NCBI GenBank assembly: GCA_030323885.1
Contig: CM059194.1
Location: forward strand, 23,796,780-23,860,779
Direction of reading: 5' to 3'
DNA from: Branchipolynoe longqiensis
Taxonomy: Eukaryota > Annelida > Polychaeta > Phyllodocida > Polynoidae
DNA length: 64,000 bases
Shown one piece after another: positions 14,401 to 21,010 of the stretch. The notes under the pieces are model-generated. The model searched no databases and was not told the origin of the DNA. It saw nothing but the letters and a program-made list of their open reading frames with translations. The number at the start of each line of letters is the position of its first letter. Position 1 is the stretch's first letter. The translations under genes and the position numbers were made by a program.

Positions 14401-14406
14401 GAACAG
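2366..14406 (+). CDS. CTU2: CTU2/NCS2, cytosolic tRNA 2-thiolation protein 2 (partial; ten exons)
   Basis: Ten exons (2366-2434, 4843-4981, 5947-6007, 6697-6806, 8574-8809, 9893-10028, 10196-10245, 11401-11482, 13169-13327, 14252-14406) join in one frame to about 398 codons, all with AG acceptors and GT donors. Known family role: CTU2 pairs with CTU1 in the cytosol and, with sulphur delivered by URM1, thiolates U34 of Lys, Glu and Gln tRNAs. Visible matches to animal CTU2, in order: an N-terminal Cys pair (KCMKCC), HKFRAAFGKSR, a degenerate PP-loop (YSAGPGSAAM), GLPW, RTLTAKENL, GDSSTRLA, RHGDVTIVRPMR, KEVAMY, TVPTVFRTGEK, CAFCQ and a Cys-rich QCCGEGEGGC. Human CTU2 is about 515 residues, so roughly 25 N-terminal and 55 C-terminal residues, including the final CxxC, are missing. 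Intron positions come from splice signals and frame continuity; no transcript was seen. Confidence 0.93.
2812..3735 (+). repeat. TIR-type dispersed repeat (GCATAGTCCGATG family), interrupted
   Basis: Family hallmark: ends reading TTAAAGTTGCATAGTCCGATG and, inverted, CATCGGACTATGCAGCTTTAA, enclosing a body with AGATAAATATATTA, CACCATAGGCTTCTGCAG and ATGTAGAATC. Here the body breaks at 3001 and resumes at 3590 around a nested element. The terminal inversion suggests a MITE of roughly 350 bp. A fragment of the 6900/7695 repeat lies just upstream (2755-2810). Confidence 0.7.
3002..3589. mobile_element. TTAA-inserting MITE (piggyBac-like) nested in the preceding repeat
   Basis: TTAA occurs at both edges (2998-3001 and 3590-3593), and removing the element restores the host repeat exactly. 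The ends read AGTCGCCAGCTAT and, inverted, AGGGACCAGCTAT. An internal hairpin (ATGGCCGCC ... GGCGGCCAT) lies at 3397-3427. Small frames inside show no conserved protein. Assignment to piggyBac rests on the TTAA duplication alone. Confidence 0.72.
3736..4311 (+). other. CTU2 intron sequence, no recognised feature
   Basis: Contains a short G run near 3841 and unremarkable AT-rich sequence. Nothing else is supported. Confidence 0.4.
4312..4613. mobile_element. MITE, CTGTCACAC family copy 1 (Harbinger-like)
   Basis: The ends read GCGGCTGTCACACATTACCG and, inverted, AGTGCATGTCACACTATGCC, flanked by TTA on both sides. The interior is dense in GTCCG/CCGGA words and shares GTTTTGAACATG..CAAAA and CAATTCTGTCCGTTGCTCA with the copies at 11891 and 19782. 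The 3-bp TTA/TAA duplication fits the PIF/Harbinger group. Confidence 0.78.
4614..4775 (-). repeat. GCATAGTCCGATG-family fragment
   Basis: Antisense piece with GATACTGATGCACTTATTAAG, TAGAACTTGTTACT and the end ATCATCCGACTATGGC. Truncated where the MITE at 4312 abuts it. Confidence 0.6.
4843..4981 (+). CDS. CTU2: CTU2 exon: HKFR motif and degenerate PP-loop
   Basis: One base completes the preceding codon, then 46 codons follow. Contains CTHKFRAAFGKSR and the nucleotide-loop equivalent YSAGPGSAAM. The human counterpart reads WSGGPSSSSM and catalytic CTU1-type loops read SGGxDS. Only Ser, the second Gly and part of the spacing survive here, which fits a non-catalytic or structural role for CTU2. 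Donor GTATGA at 4982. Confidence 0.93.
4990..5122 (-). mobile_element. SINE-B antisense fragment
   Basis: Reverse complement of the body seen at 8245-8535 and 10637-10905: GTTATACACAGCGGTGG and GATAAGTCTGAATAGACTTG are shared. The tRNA-like head is missing. Confidence 0.65.
5158..5312 (-). mobile_element. SINE-A antisense, 3' half only
   Basis: Starts GTTGTTGGAGTTTTGCGTCC and runs to the CACTCAGTCACA point of the family consensus. See 45088-45422 for a complete copy and the family description. Confidence 0.8.
5947..6007 (+). CDS. CTU2: CTU2 exon: short beta-strand segment
   Basis: Phase 0 start after a good polypyrimidine acceptor (ttgttgcag), 20 codons plus one base. Reads KLRFQPSLVHID, equivalent to human RLRFVAGVIFVD. 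Donor GTATGT at 6008. A short exon outside a standard ORF search, supported by phase and position between its neighbours. Confidence 0.88.
6212..6397 (+). repeat. (CCCT)n tetranucleotide tract
   Basis: About 185 bases of almost pure CCCT with occasional CTTC and CGTC interruptions, in the CTU2 intron between the exons at 5947 and 6697. Frames across it encode only PSL or EGGR repeats. Confidence 0.95.
6697..6806 (+). CDS. CTU2: CTU2 exon: helix and GLPW motif
   Basis: Two bases finish a Glu codon, then 36 codons. Reads EGGILGLSDEEREQ through QSGLPWCVYRLEQ, aligned with human EGAACGQSLEERSK through TGFPWHVVALEE. Donor GTACTA at 6807, followed at once by an antisense SINE head fragment. Confidence 0.9.
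6808..6896 (-). mobile_element. SINE-A tRNA-like head, antisense fragment
   Basis: Contains an inverted B-box (GGTTCGAATCCCACGA) and an inverted head (CATTAGGCCATCTGG). It starts two bases after a CTU2 splice donor. Confidence 0.6.
6897..7062 (-). repeat. Dispersed repeat, antisense arm of an inverted pair
   Basis: Contains GGCACTGGTCTTCCAGCCAT and TATTTATTGTGCTGAATAAG, the reverse complement of 7695-7850. Further fragments lie at 2755-2810 and 27877-27955. Function unknown; probably a transposon end or SINE. Confidence 0.65.
7695..7850 (+). repeat. Dispersed repeat, sense arm of an inverted pair
   Basis: Contains ATGGCTGGAAGACCAGTGC and AATTATTCAGCAGAATAAAC followed by an A-rich end. Paired with 6897-7062, it could form a large intronic hairpin with a loop of about 630 bases. 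Confidence 0.65.
7893..8226 (-). repeat. GCATAGTCCGATG-family element, near-complete
   Basis: Begins ATTAAAGCTGCATAGTTCGA and ends ATGATCGGATATGCAACTGT, with all internal landmarks of the family in antisense order. About 335 bp. Confidence 0.75.
8245..8535 (+). mobile_element. SINE-B copy
   Basis: The tRNA-like head has an anticodon-arm-like stretch (TCTGACTTTAATCTGAAGG) and a B-box (GATTCGATTCCC), followed by a body with GCCAATTTGGATTTCCACC, GTGTATAACTTA and TCAGATTTATCCATGATAGG. It ends about 40 bases before a CTU2 exon. Confidence 0.75.
8574..8809 (+). CDS. CTU2: CTU2 exon: variable linker then RTLTAKEN motif
   Basis: The largest exon, 78 codons plus two bases. The first part (ALDPAFAETDHVEGSG...) is a low-conservation acidic linker, as in other CTU2 proteins; the end reads LLAATRTLTAKENLILTL, very close to human CSVRTLTAKEELLQTL. 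Acceptor CACACAG lies about 35 bases downstream of a SINE-B copy. Donor GTGATT at 8810. It joins the previous exon phase 0 to 0. Confidence 0.93.
8990..9482 (+). mobile_element. LINE-1st family, 3' fragment with internal deletion (reverse transcriptase C-terminus)
   Basis: From about 9090 the frame reads KIYRAIVLSTLLYRAEAW, NAFMMRHLRSIMRLTW, KDKVTNKEILEQ, then KRGRPRLQFKDTIKK and KTDSWKQLSQQRAKW. This is the C-terminal region of a non-LTR reverse transcriptase polyprotein. Compared with 37338-38528, about 40 codons are missing after KEILEQ. The 3' tail (AATGAAAGCAGTC... GCAGC) ends in (ATG)n. Bases 8990-9050 match 31533-31600. Confidence 0.85.
9505..9600 (+). mobile_element. SINE-C tRNA-like head
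   Basis: TTGTAATGGTTAGCATGC resembles an A-box and D-arm, and GGTTTGAATCCTGA a decayed B-box; then AATATTTCCCATTTTCATC follows, as at 31620-31710. Confidence 0.6.
9598..9822 (+). repeat. Three tandem units of about 77 bp
   Basis: Units start near 9598, 9675 and 9752, each with ACTCCATTATACGACCGTG, TTGAAAAC and CTATTGTTATGACGTAA (with substitutions). They lie just before the CTU2 exon at 9893. Confidence 0.8.
9893..10028 (+). CDS. CTU2: CTU2 exon: GDSSTRLA motif
   Basis: One base completes Arg, then 45 codons. Reads RTRLLVAVARQRGFLKLLL, then GDSSTRLAVRMLADIA and QGRGAHVAL, matching human HMARAHGYSKVMTGDSCTRLA..LALGRGAF. This is among the most conserved parts of the family. Acceptor ctgcctccag, donor GTGAGT at 10029. 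Confidence 0.95.
10196..10245 (+). CDS. CTU2: CTU2 exon: RHGDV..RPMR motif
   Basis: A 50-base exon, 16 codons plus two bases, reading SFADCRHGDVTIVRPMR against human GFSDERHGDVVVVRPMR. Acceptor tttccag, donor GTATTT at 10246. Too short for ORF calling; identification rests on near-identity. Confidence 0.94.
10254..10616 (+). repeat. GCATAGTCCGATG-family element, complete
   Basis: Begins TTAAAGTTGCATAGTTCGAT nine bases after a CTU2 donor and ends CATCGGACTATGCAGCTTTT. The cleanest full copy here (about 360 bp), useful as a family reference. Confidence 0.8.
10637..10905 (+). mobile_element. SINE-B copy
   Basis: Contains CTAATCTGAAGGTCGGTGG, a good B-box (GGTTCGATTCCC) and the body shared with 8245-8535, ending TCCATGATAAGCAGTATAAA. 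Confidence 0.78.
11401..11482 (+). CDS. CTU2: CTU2 exon: KEVAMY motif
   Basis: One base completes Arg, then 27 codons: EFIAKEVAMYLNLNGVETI, matching human DHTLKEVAFYNRLFSV. Acceptor atatttcag and strong donor GTAAGT at 11483. A MITE begins 60 bases downstream in the intron. Confidence 0.92.
11542..11793 (-). mobile_element. MITE, GAGACTGTCTCAAAAGG family
   Basis: The left end GTCTCAAAAGGTGATAACTC and right end TAGCACCTTTTGAGACAGTC are inverted repeats. The body (GTAACGATTGACACAAAACA) is the reverse complement of the copy at 31727-31980. Lies in the CTU2 intron after the exon at 11401. Confidence 0.82.
11891..12275. mobile_element. MITE, CTGTCACAC family copy 2 (Harbinger-like)
   Basis: The left end AGCGGCTGTCACACCTCG and right end CATAGTGTGACAGGCACTT are inverted, flanked by TAA at 11888 and 12276. 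The interior repeats GTCCGTT, ATCCGG and TGTCCG many times in both orientations. Confidence 0.8.
12371..12644 (+). mobile_element. SINE-A, head mostly missing
   Basis: Starts at the B-box region (GGTTCCCGGTCGAGTCAAAG) and runs to the tail AAAACTCCAACAACTAACC. Confidence 0.85.
12675..12745 (-). mobile_element. SINE-C head, antisense fragment
   Basis: GTGGGATTTGCACCCACAC is an inverted B-box region, and TTCTGGGGCTAGCATCA is the reverse of the head at 9505. Confidence 0.55.
12866..13113 (+). mobile_element. CCTTGAA-rich MITE-like repeat
   Basis: Shares order and content with 49418-49677: AAAGTCTTGA, AACCTATTTTGGGTA, CTGAAATCCAAA, AGCCTTGAATTCC. The word CCTTGAA or CTTGAAT recurs about ten times through its length. 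It ends 55 bases before a CTU2 acceptor. Confidence 0.7.
13169..13327 (+). CDS. CTU2: CTU2 exon: TVPTVFRTGEK and first C-terminal CxxC
   Basis: 53 whole codons. Reads VSLDRLTEDFVAGLQ, TVPTVFRTGEKMD and ends DRCAFCQ; human has SIHRLMEAFILRLQ, TVSTVYRTSEK and RCLLC. Acceptor ttccccag at 13161-13168, donor GTGGGA at 13328. GC content is far above the flanking introns. Confidence 0.94.
13440..13800 (+). repeat. Polypyrimidine tract in CTU2 intron
   Basis: Successive CTT, CCT and TCC arrays with a perfect (CCT)n core near 13718-13760. The long frames over it (for example 13178-13816) run out of a real CTU2 exon into this tract and do not represent protein. A (TA)n stretch follows at 13853-13880. 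Confidence 0.95.
13955..14175 (+). repeat. AT-rich minisatellite, unit about 9-10 bp
   Basis: Degenerate array of ATATACAAAAT / GATATACAA units between two CTU2 exons, ending 75 bases before the acceptor at 14251. Confidence 0.9.
14252..14406 (+). CDS. CTU2: CTU2 exon: Cys-rich segment (last one found)
   Basis: 51 codons plus two bases, starting APLDTDVSASSALSA (human CALDVDAADSATAFGA) and ending TTQCCGEGEGGCDSATN. Donor GTGGGT at 14407, so coding must continue into another exon starting with one base. The final CYSCR-like motif of the family is not in this exon. Confidence 0.9.
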
Positions 14407-14494
14407 GTGGGTTGACTTTGCTTTTTAAGCAAGCACTTTAATGGACGGTGAAATAAAAGCCAAACCCGGCTAGCGACCAACTTGACCTTAATTA

Positions 14495-15396
14495 AAGGGG
14501 CATAGTCCGATATTTTTGAGTTTCTGTCATTTTTCTGAGATAAATATATTAAATTGATTGCTATGATCTACCTTGCTTTAATTTGAAGTAACTTGTTGAT
14601 AATTAAAATTGTGTAGTCCGATGGTTTTGAGTTTCTGTCATTTTTCTGAGATAAATATGTTAAATTGATTTCTATGATCTACCTTGCTTTAATTTGAAGG
14701 AAGTTGTTAATAATTAAAATAGCATATCCCTATAGTTTTGAGTGTCTGTAATTTTACTGAGATAAATATATTAAATTGATTGCTATGATCTACCTTACTT
14801 TAGTTTGAAGTAACTTGTTGATAATTAAAATTGTGTAGTCCGATGGTTTTGAGTTTCTATCATTTTTCTGAGATAAATATATTAAATTGATTGCTATGAT
14901 CTACCTTGCTTTAATTTGAAGGAAGTTGTTAATTAAAATTGCATAGTCCTATAGTTTTGAGTTTCTGTCATTTTACTGAGATAAATATATTAAATTGATT
15001 GCTATTATCTACCTTACTTTAATTTGAAGTAACTTGTTGATAATTAGAATTGCATAGCCCGATAGTTTTGAGTTTCTCTCATTTTTCTGAGATAAATATA
15101 TTAAATTGATTTCTATGAGCTACCTTACTTTAATTTGGAGTAACCTTTCTTTTAAAAGTTTTGAGATATTTGAAGTGCAAACATGTAAAATTGGTTTTGG
15201 CAACCATGCCAAAACTCTCACACCATAGGCTTCAGCAATAGTAGATTCTATTAAATTGACTCAGCATTTCCTCCTATGCGGCAGGCAACGCACGCTTGAT
15301 AAGCGCATCAGTATCTAAGTTAGACATGTAGAATCACATCTAGATTATCATTTTGGTTTTGGAAATTTGATGTTTTCGTCGGACTATGTCGCTTTA
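14495..15396 (+). repeat. GCATAGTCCGATG-family element with six tandem copies of its left end
   Basis: The left terminal segment (GCATAGTCCGATGGTTTTGA to TTTGAAGTAACTTGTTGAT) repeats at about 110-bp spacing from 14501, 14611, 14721, 14831, 14941 and 15051. Only after the sixth does the usual body and right end follow (CGTCGGACTATGTCGCTTTA). Confidence 0.85.
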
Positions 15397-15782
15397 AGCA
15401 ACTGGACAACGTTAGGTTTAGTTTGTGTCTTTGTATTTAGCATGCAACCATTTTGTGACCACTTGTGACCTCTTTGCAACCAATCCTTTTTTTTGGGTCG
15501 CAAGCATCCCTGCAGATTTTATTTAACCAATAACGCCTGTAATATTGTACCCTCTATTATTATGACCATCATTGATTCTCGCCAGACGACTTCCACTTTG
15601 GCGGGAAACTCGGGATGTCAAAGACTTCCGAACAATAATAAGAACTGCTACTCGGCGGACATTGTAGTGTGATTGTTTATTATGGACTCTCGGAAATCTC
15701 ATCCCCCAGGTGGCAGCACCCACAACGAGGTTCAAATGCCTCAGCTTACTGCCCTCGCAAGATTGGTGTTGTGTTTTTATGA
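15397..15782. other. Non-coding sequence, possible MITE remnant
   Basis: Bases 15420-15500 repeat GTGACC and TTGCAACC words and resemble the motif-rich fragment at 32775. No exon supported; the missing CTU2 terminal exon was looked for here and not found. Confidence 0.35.
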
Positions 15783-15783
15783 G

Positions 15784-16101
15784 GTTGGTTAGTTCTTGAG
15801 AGTTTTACGTCCTGGCAACGTCTAAGGTCATATCCGGATGGGTACAGACTTGTGACAGTGTGCACTCATGGCGACTTTATAGTGGTGCCCGCCAGGGAGA
15901 CCAGGCTGCCAGCACCATGACCTGATATACCACTCAGTCACATTATCCTGACACTGAGCTAACCAGTCCTTGCCGTATCCTAATAATGCCGATCGCCTGG
16001 CTAGGAAGCAACACGTATAAATTTGTAAGTCACAAGTTGGTACCCGACCTGGTATGACCTTATATGTTGTGAGGACGTAAATCAACAACAAACAAACAAA
16101 T
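15784..16101. mobile_element. SINE-A head-to-tail hybrid
   Basis: Antisense SINE-A from 15784 to about 16030, then without a break the sense 3' end of the same family (AAGTTGGTACCCGACCTGG to AACAACAAACAAACAAA). This could be a recombinant or an inverted double insertion. Confidence 0.75.
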
Positions 16102-16213
16102 CTAGCGGGTGTCCAGAGGCTGCGAGTGGGTAGATGGGTGGGTGCAGATGGCATTTATGTCAACCAATACAGTTATTTATTACACATGTATATCGAGATG
16201 CTCTCTCCTCACA

Positions 16214-16860
16214 CCGGAAGCGGTGGCCGAATCGGTAGAGCGCAAGCCTCCTGTGCGGAAGGTTGGGAGGTCAAATCCCAGCGGAGTCAAGACCAATGAC
16301 TCACAAAATTGATACTTGTCGCTTCCTAGCCTGGCGCTCGGCATTATTAGAATAATGGAAGGACTGGCTAGCTCAGTGTTAGGATAATGTGACTGAGTGG
16401 GATATCGGGTCATGGTGCAAGTGGCCTGGGCCGCGTTCAAGGTATGCCTCCGAGGCGCCTCGGAGATATTCCGGATGTCGTGCTAGTCTGAACAACTTTA
16501 ACTGTGTCGGGTGCCTCGAAAATGGCGGCCTCCATAGGGTGCAGCTATTTTGAATTGAAAAGAAGAGCTCTGGTTGGCTGAAACCACTGAATCTAGCGGC
16601 CAATTTCGAGGAGCTTTTTGCCTTCTACTTGAAAAGCGAGATGACTCCGAGGCGCACCCTGAATGTAAATAAGCAAAAAGATGTCGCGGAGCCGACTTGG
16701 AGTCGACTCGGGGGCGTGCCCTGAACGCGGCCCGGGTCTCCCAGTGGGGCAGCACTGTAAAGTAGCCATCGGTGCACACTGTCAACTGTTGGTACCCATT
16801 CTGATATGACCATGGATGTTGCTAGGACGTAAACAAAAACAACCAAACAAAATATCTCTG
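16214..16860 (+). mobile_element. SINE-A copy split by a MITE
   Basis: The head GCGGTGGCCGAATCGGTAG and body continue to CCTGG at 16429; the family sequence resumes with TCTCCCAGTGGGGCAGCAC at 16737. The tail is AAACAAAAACAACCAAACAAA. Confidence 0.88.
16430..16731. mobile_element. MITE nested in SINE-A, 5-bp target duplication
   Basis: The ends GCCGCGTTCAAGGTATGCC and, inverted, GCCGCGTTCAGGGCACGCC flank 302 bp. Host duplication is CCTGG / CCGGG (one mismatch). A perfect 18-bp palindrome CTCCGAGGCGCCTCGGAG lies just inside the left end, and a related GAGTCGACTC lies inside the right end. No coding potential. Confidence 0.8.
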
Positions 16861-17010
16861 CTCACCACGTCAGACGCGCAGACGAACACTTTAGTTCTGG
16901 CTTTACTCACTACGCGTCACTAGCGTCGCGCTTACAGTACGCCGGCTCAGAACGCCGAGCACTGGCAACGCACGTCGGTACTCTAGGATCGGTGACGCAG
17001 AGAGCCTAGG
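16861..17010. other. GC-rich unassigned spacer
   Basis: Rich in CG dinucleotides (CGCGTCACTAGCGTCGCG), unlike its neighbours. No frame or repeat family recognised. Confidence 0.35.
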
Positions 17011-17349
17011 ATTGGTTGGTTGGTTGTTGGAGTTTTATGTCCTGGCAAAATCTAAGGCCATATCAGGATGGGTACCGACATGTGACAGTGTGCACTCATG
17101 GTAACTTTATAGTGCTGCTCCACTGGGAGACCAGGCCGCCAGCACCATGACCCATTATCCCACTGAGTCAGATCATCCTGACACTGAGCCAACCAGTCCT
17201 TGTCCTATCGTAATAATGCCGAGCGCCAGGCTAGGAAGCAACAAACATCAATTTTAAAGTCATTGGTTTGACTCGACCAGGGTTCAAACCCCCACGATCT
17301 ATCAAAACGGGAGATGGGCGCTCAACTCATTCGGCCATCACGTCTGGTC
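17011..17349 (-). mobile_element. SINE-A, full length antisense
   Basis: Starts with the inverted tail ATTGGTTGGTTGGTTGTTGG and ends with the inverted head ACTCATTCGGCCATCACG. Confidence 0.9.
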
Positions 17350-17418
17350 GATAGCCGAGGGAGTAGGAGTTTCTCAAAACATTCACATCGTACACTTTTG
17401 ATATCCCCCAACGTTCGA

Positions 17419-17596
17419 CAGTAAAACCTCTCTAACCGACCACCTCCACATATCGACCATTCCCCTATATCGATCACTTTATTTGGGTACCAACAATCCC
17501 ATTTTAACCATATTCTAACTCCCTAAACCGACCACCTCCCTAAATGGACCACTTGATGTTGGTCCCCACGTCGGTCGATTTAGAGAGGTTTTACTG
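17419..17596. mobile_element. MITE, CAGTAAAACCTCTCTAA family (mariner/Tigger-like)
   Basis: 178 bp with inverted ends CAGTAAAACCTCTCTAA and TTAGAGAGGTTTTACTG, the same length and layout as 41459-41636. Internal CGACCACCT words recur in both orientations. TA flanks the right side only. Confidence 0.8.
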
Positions 17597-17904
17597 TATG
17601 TGGAAGTTCGTTTTTAAATTGTGGCGAGCAGGCGACAGTTCTGTCTGTCCGCAGACGACCTTTCTGCGGCCTACTTGTAGCCGGCGTTCATTCTGGAATT
17701 CCATCGGTTGGGTAGGGTACCAGCGGTCGGCCACTCAGCATAGTGATTTGCGAGCTCAAGTTCTTCCATCAAATTAGCTAATTTGTTATCGCATCAGCAC
17801 TTGGAAACTTAGGCTGACATACTTATGCGATTGAGGAACTGGTCTTATCTTGTACTTATAGACAGGTCAATTCACCCTAGATTTAACACCATTATAATGG
17901 TGGC

Positions 17905-19365
17905 TGTGGTGAGGGCCTCAATAGGCAGATGTAGAACTACATGGGTAGATCATGACTAGGCATATGTAGAACTACATGGGTAGATCATAACTAGGCAGAT
18001 ATAGAACTACATGGGTAAATCATAGCTAGGCAGATGTAGAACTACATGGGTAGATCATGACTAGGCAGATGTAGAACTACATGGGTAGATCATGACTAGG
18101 CAGATATAGAACTACATGGGTAAATCATAGCTAGGCAGATGTAGAACTACATGGGTAGATCATGACTAGGCAGATGTAGAACTACACGGGTAGATCATGA
18201 CTAGGCAGATGTAGAACTACATGGGTAGATCATAACTAGACAGATGTAGAACTACATGGGTAGATCATGACTAGGCAGATGTAGAACTACATGGGTAGAT
18301 CATGACTAGGCAGATGTAGAACTACATGGGTAGATCATGACTAGGCAGATGTAGGACTACATGGGTAGATCATAACTAGACAGATGTAGAACTACATGGG
18401 TAGATCATAGCTAGGCAGATGTAGAACTACATGGGTAGATCATAACTAGGCAGAGGTAGAACTACACGGGTAGGTCATGACTAGGCAGATATAGAACTAC
18501 ATGGGTAGATCATGACTAGGCAGATGTAGAACTACATGGGTAGATCATGACTAGGCAGATGCAGAACTACATGGGTAGATCATGACTAGGCAGATGTAGA
18601 ACTACATGTGTAGATCATGACTAGGCAGATGTAGAACTACATGGGTAGATCATGACTAGGCAGATGTAGAACTACATGGGTAGATCATGACTAGGCAGAT
18701 GTAGAACTACATGGGTAGATCATAGCTAGGCAGATGTAGAACTACATGGGTAGATCATGACTAGGCAGATGTAGAACTACATGGGTAGATCATGACTAGG
18801 CAGATGCAGAACTACATGGGTAGATCATGACTAGGCAGATGTAGAACTACATGTGTAGATCATGACTAGGCAGATGTAGAACTACATGGGTAGATCATGA
18901 CTAGGCAGATGTAGAACTACATGGGTAGATCATGACTAGGCAGATGTAATACATAGGTAGATCATGACTAAGCAGATGTAGAACTACATGGGTAGATCAT
19001 GACTAGGCAGATGTAGAACTATGTGGGTAGATCATGACTAGGAAGATGTAGAACTACATGGGTAGATCATGATTATTCAGATCTAGAACTACACGAGTAG
19101 ATCATGACTAGGCAGATATAGAACTACATGGGTAGATCATGACTACGCAGGTGTAGAACTACATGGGTAGATCATGACTAGGCAGATGTAGTACATAGGT
19201 AGATCATGACTAAGCAGATGTAGAACTACATGGGTAGATCATGACTAGGCAGATATAGTACATGGGTAGATCATGACTAAGCAGATGTAGAACTACATGG
19301 GTAGATCATGACTAGGCAGATGTAGTACATAGGTAGATCATGACTAAGCAGATGTAGAACTACAT
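17905..19365 (+). repeat. 35-bp minisatellite, about 41 units
   Basis: Unit: GACTAGGCAGATGTAGAACT followed by ACATGGGTAGATCAT. Each unit contains ATGTAGAACTACAT, a 6-bp inverted repeat around AA. A 7-unit (245-bp) higher-order repeat is visible from shared variants (GATGCAGAAC at 18555 and 18800). Units to the right of 18940 include shortened forms (GATGTAGTACATAGG). Confidence 0.97.
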
Positions 19366-19540
19366 GGGCCCGAGTCCTCCAAATGGGGGTGTGAGGGGGT
19401 GGGGGTTGGGTAGAATGTAAGTATAGTTAGTACAAGGTTCGATGTCCAGGGGGCAGCACTGCGCCGCACCCACCAGTAGCCACTGGGAATGTTCCACGAG
19501 GGCGAATGAAGCTTCGTCGTCTCCACCATGCATGTTTCGG

Positions 19541-20313
19541 TTGGTTATTGGAGTTTTCTGTCCTGGAAACATGTGATGTCATATCAGGACAGGTACTGAT
19601 TTGTGACAGTGCGCACTGATGGCGACTTTATAGTGCTTCCCCACTGGGAGACCAGGTCGCCAGTACCATGACCTGATATCTCACTCAGTCACATTATCCT
19701 GACCCTGAGCCAACCAGTCCTTACCCTATCCTACAATAATGCCAAGCGCCTGGCTAGGAAATGAGAAGTATCAATTTTTAAAGGCCCAGTCACACCTTAC
19801 TGGACTAGGGTACCAGACACTGTCCGGTGAAATACGGCAATGTCTGGTACATGTCCGATACAAGTTTTGAACATGCACAAAACTTCTACCGGACACCACC
19901 AGACTGTCTGGTTGGTGTCCAGTATGTCCGGTACCCATCCATACATGTCCGGTACCCATCTGTTGGTGTCCAGTTGGTGTCCGTTTTGTCCGGTACATGT
20001 CCGGTACCATCCGTTACGTGTCTGGTTCTTGTCCGGTACATGTACGGTACATGTATGGTACGTGTCCGGTCGCCCGGCGGCAATTAACCCAGTTATGCTC
20101 CATTTCAGTACATTTCGATACTTTATGTCACCACAGAGCACCGGACTAGACAATTCTTTGTCCGGTGGTGTCCGGTACTGAATCCGGTAGGGTGTGACAG
20201 GTGCTTAAGTGATTGGTTTGACTCGACCAGGGATTGATCCTGTCGGTTTGAATCCCACGATCTACCAAAGTGGGAGACGGACGCTCAACTCATTCGGCCA
20301 TCCCGTCTGGTTG
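19541..20313 (-). mobile_element. SINE-A antisense, split by a MITE and flanked by 40-bp repeats
   Basis: The inverted tail begins TTGGTTATTGGAGTTTTCTG; the inverted head ends ATTCGGCCATCCCGTCTGG. Removing 19782-20205 restores the family sequence. The flanks 19501-19540 and 20314-20352 are near-identical (about four mismatches). Confidence 0.88.
19782..20205. mobile_element. MITE, CTGTCACAC family copy 3, nested in SINE-A
   Basis: Flanked by TAA at 19779-19781 and 20206-20208. The ends AGGCCCAGTCACACC and, inverted, AGCACCTGTCACACC. The interior is an almost continuous run of GTCCGGTAC / GGTACATGTCC words. The short frames across it encode only VPDMYRT-like repeats. Confidence 0.88.
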
Positions 20314-20352
20314 GTGAATGAAGCTTCGTCGACTCCACTGTGCATGTTTCGG

Positions 20353-20640
20353 TCTAAGAGAGTAAGCTCTCCATGATTTTCAGATGAGGAACACTGCAGG
20401 CTTCTGAATGGCAGTATGCGGGACGCGGGGGGGGGGGGGGTGAGGGGCTTCCACAGACACACCAGGATTGAACCTGCAACCCTTACACGCCCGTGTAACT
20501 GGAGTGGATTAGGGTGAAACGCGAAGGGCGAGGGTGAGGGTGATGGTGAGAGTGAGGGTGAGGGAAATGCATGTGGGAAGAACGCATGTGTGCATGATGG
20601 CTGGTCACGGCGTTCGTTGTTGTCTATTCAGTTGTACTGT
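20353..20640. other. Unassigned sequence with G-run and GAGGGT repeats
   Basis: Has a G run at about 20429-20440 and (GAGGGT)n near 20527-20565. No coding or transposon signal. Confidence 0.4.
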
Positions 20641-20654
20641 CAATGTCGACAGCA

Positions 20655-21010
20655 ACAAGCACTCCCAACAATAATCACCCCCAACAACAGGTACCTCCCA
20701 CAACCAACACCTCCAACAACAACAACCCAAACAACAACAACCCCAACAAAACCAACCCCAACAGGCACCACCAACAACAAATACCTCCAACAACAACCAT
20801 GCGGACAACAAGCACCCCCAAAAAGAGGTACCTCCAACATGCACCAACAGCAAGCACCTCCGACAACAAGCACCACCACTAACAACAAGCGCCACCACCA
20901 ACAAAAAGCACCCCAACAAAAAGCACCCCAACAACATACACTGCCAACAACAAGCATCCCCCCACAAAAACAAGCAAAAAACAAGCAAAAAACAAGCCAG
21001 CCAAAATTTA
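20655..21010 (+). repeat. CAACAA / CACCAACA low-complexity tract
   Basis: A-C rich degenerate array with AACAACAA, CCCCAACA and AAGCACC words. The 144-codon + frame and 161-codon - frame over it are compositional artefacts. Confidence 0.9.

Noticed and set aside
17905..19365. CRISPR-like array
   Set aside because: Units are head-to-tail with no unique spacers; eukaryotic context.
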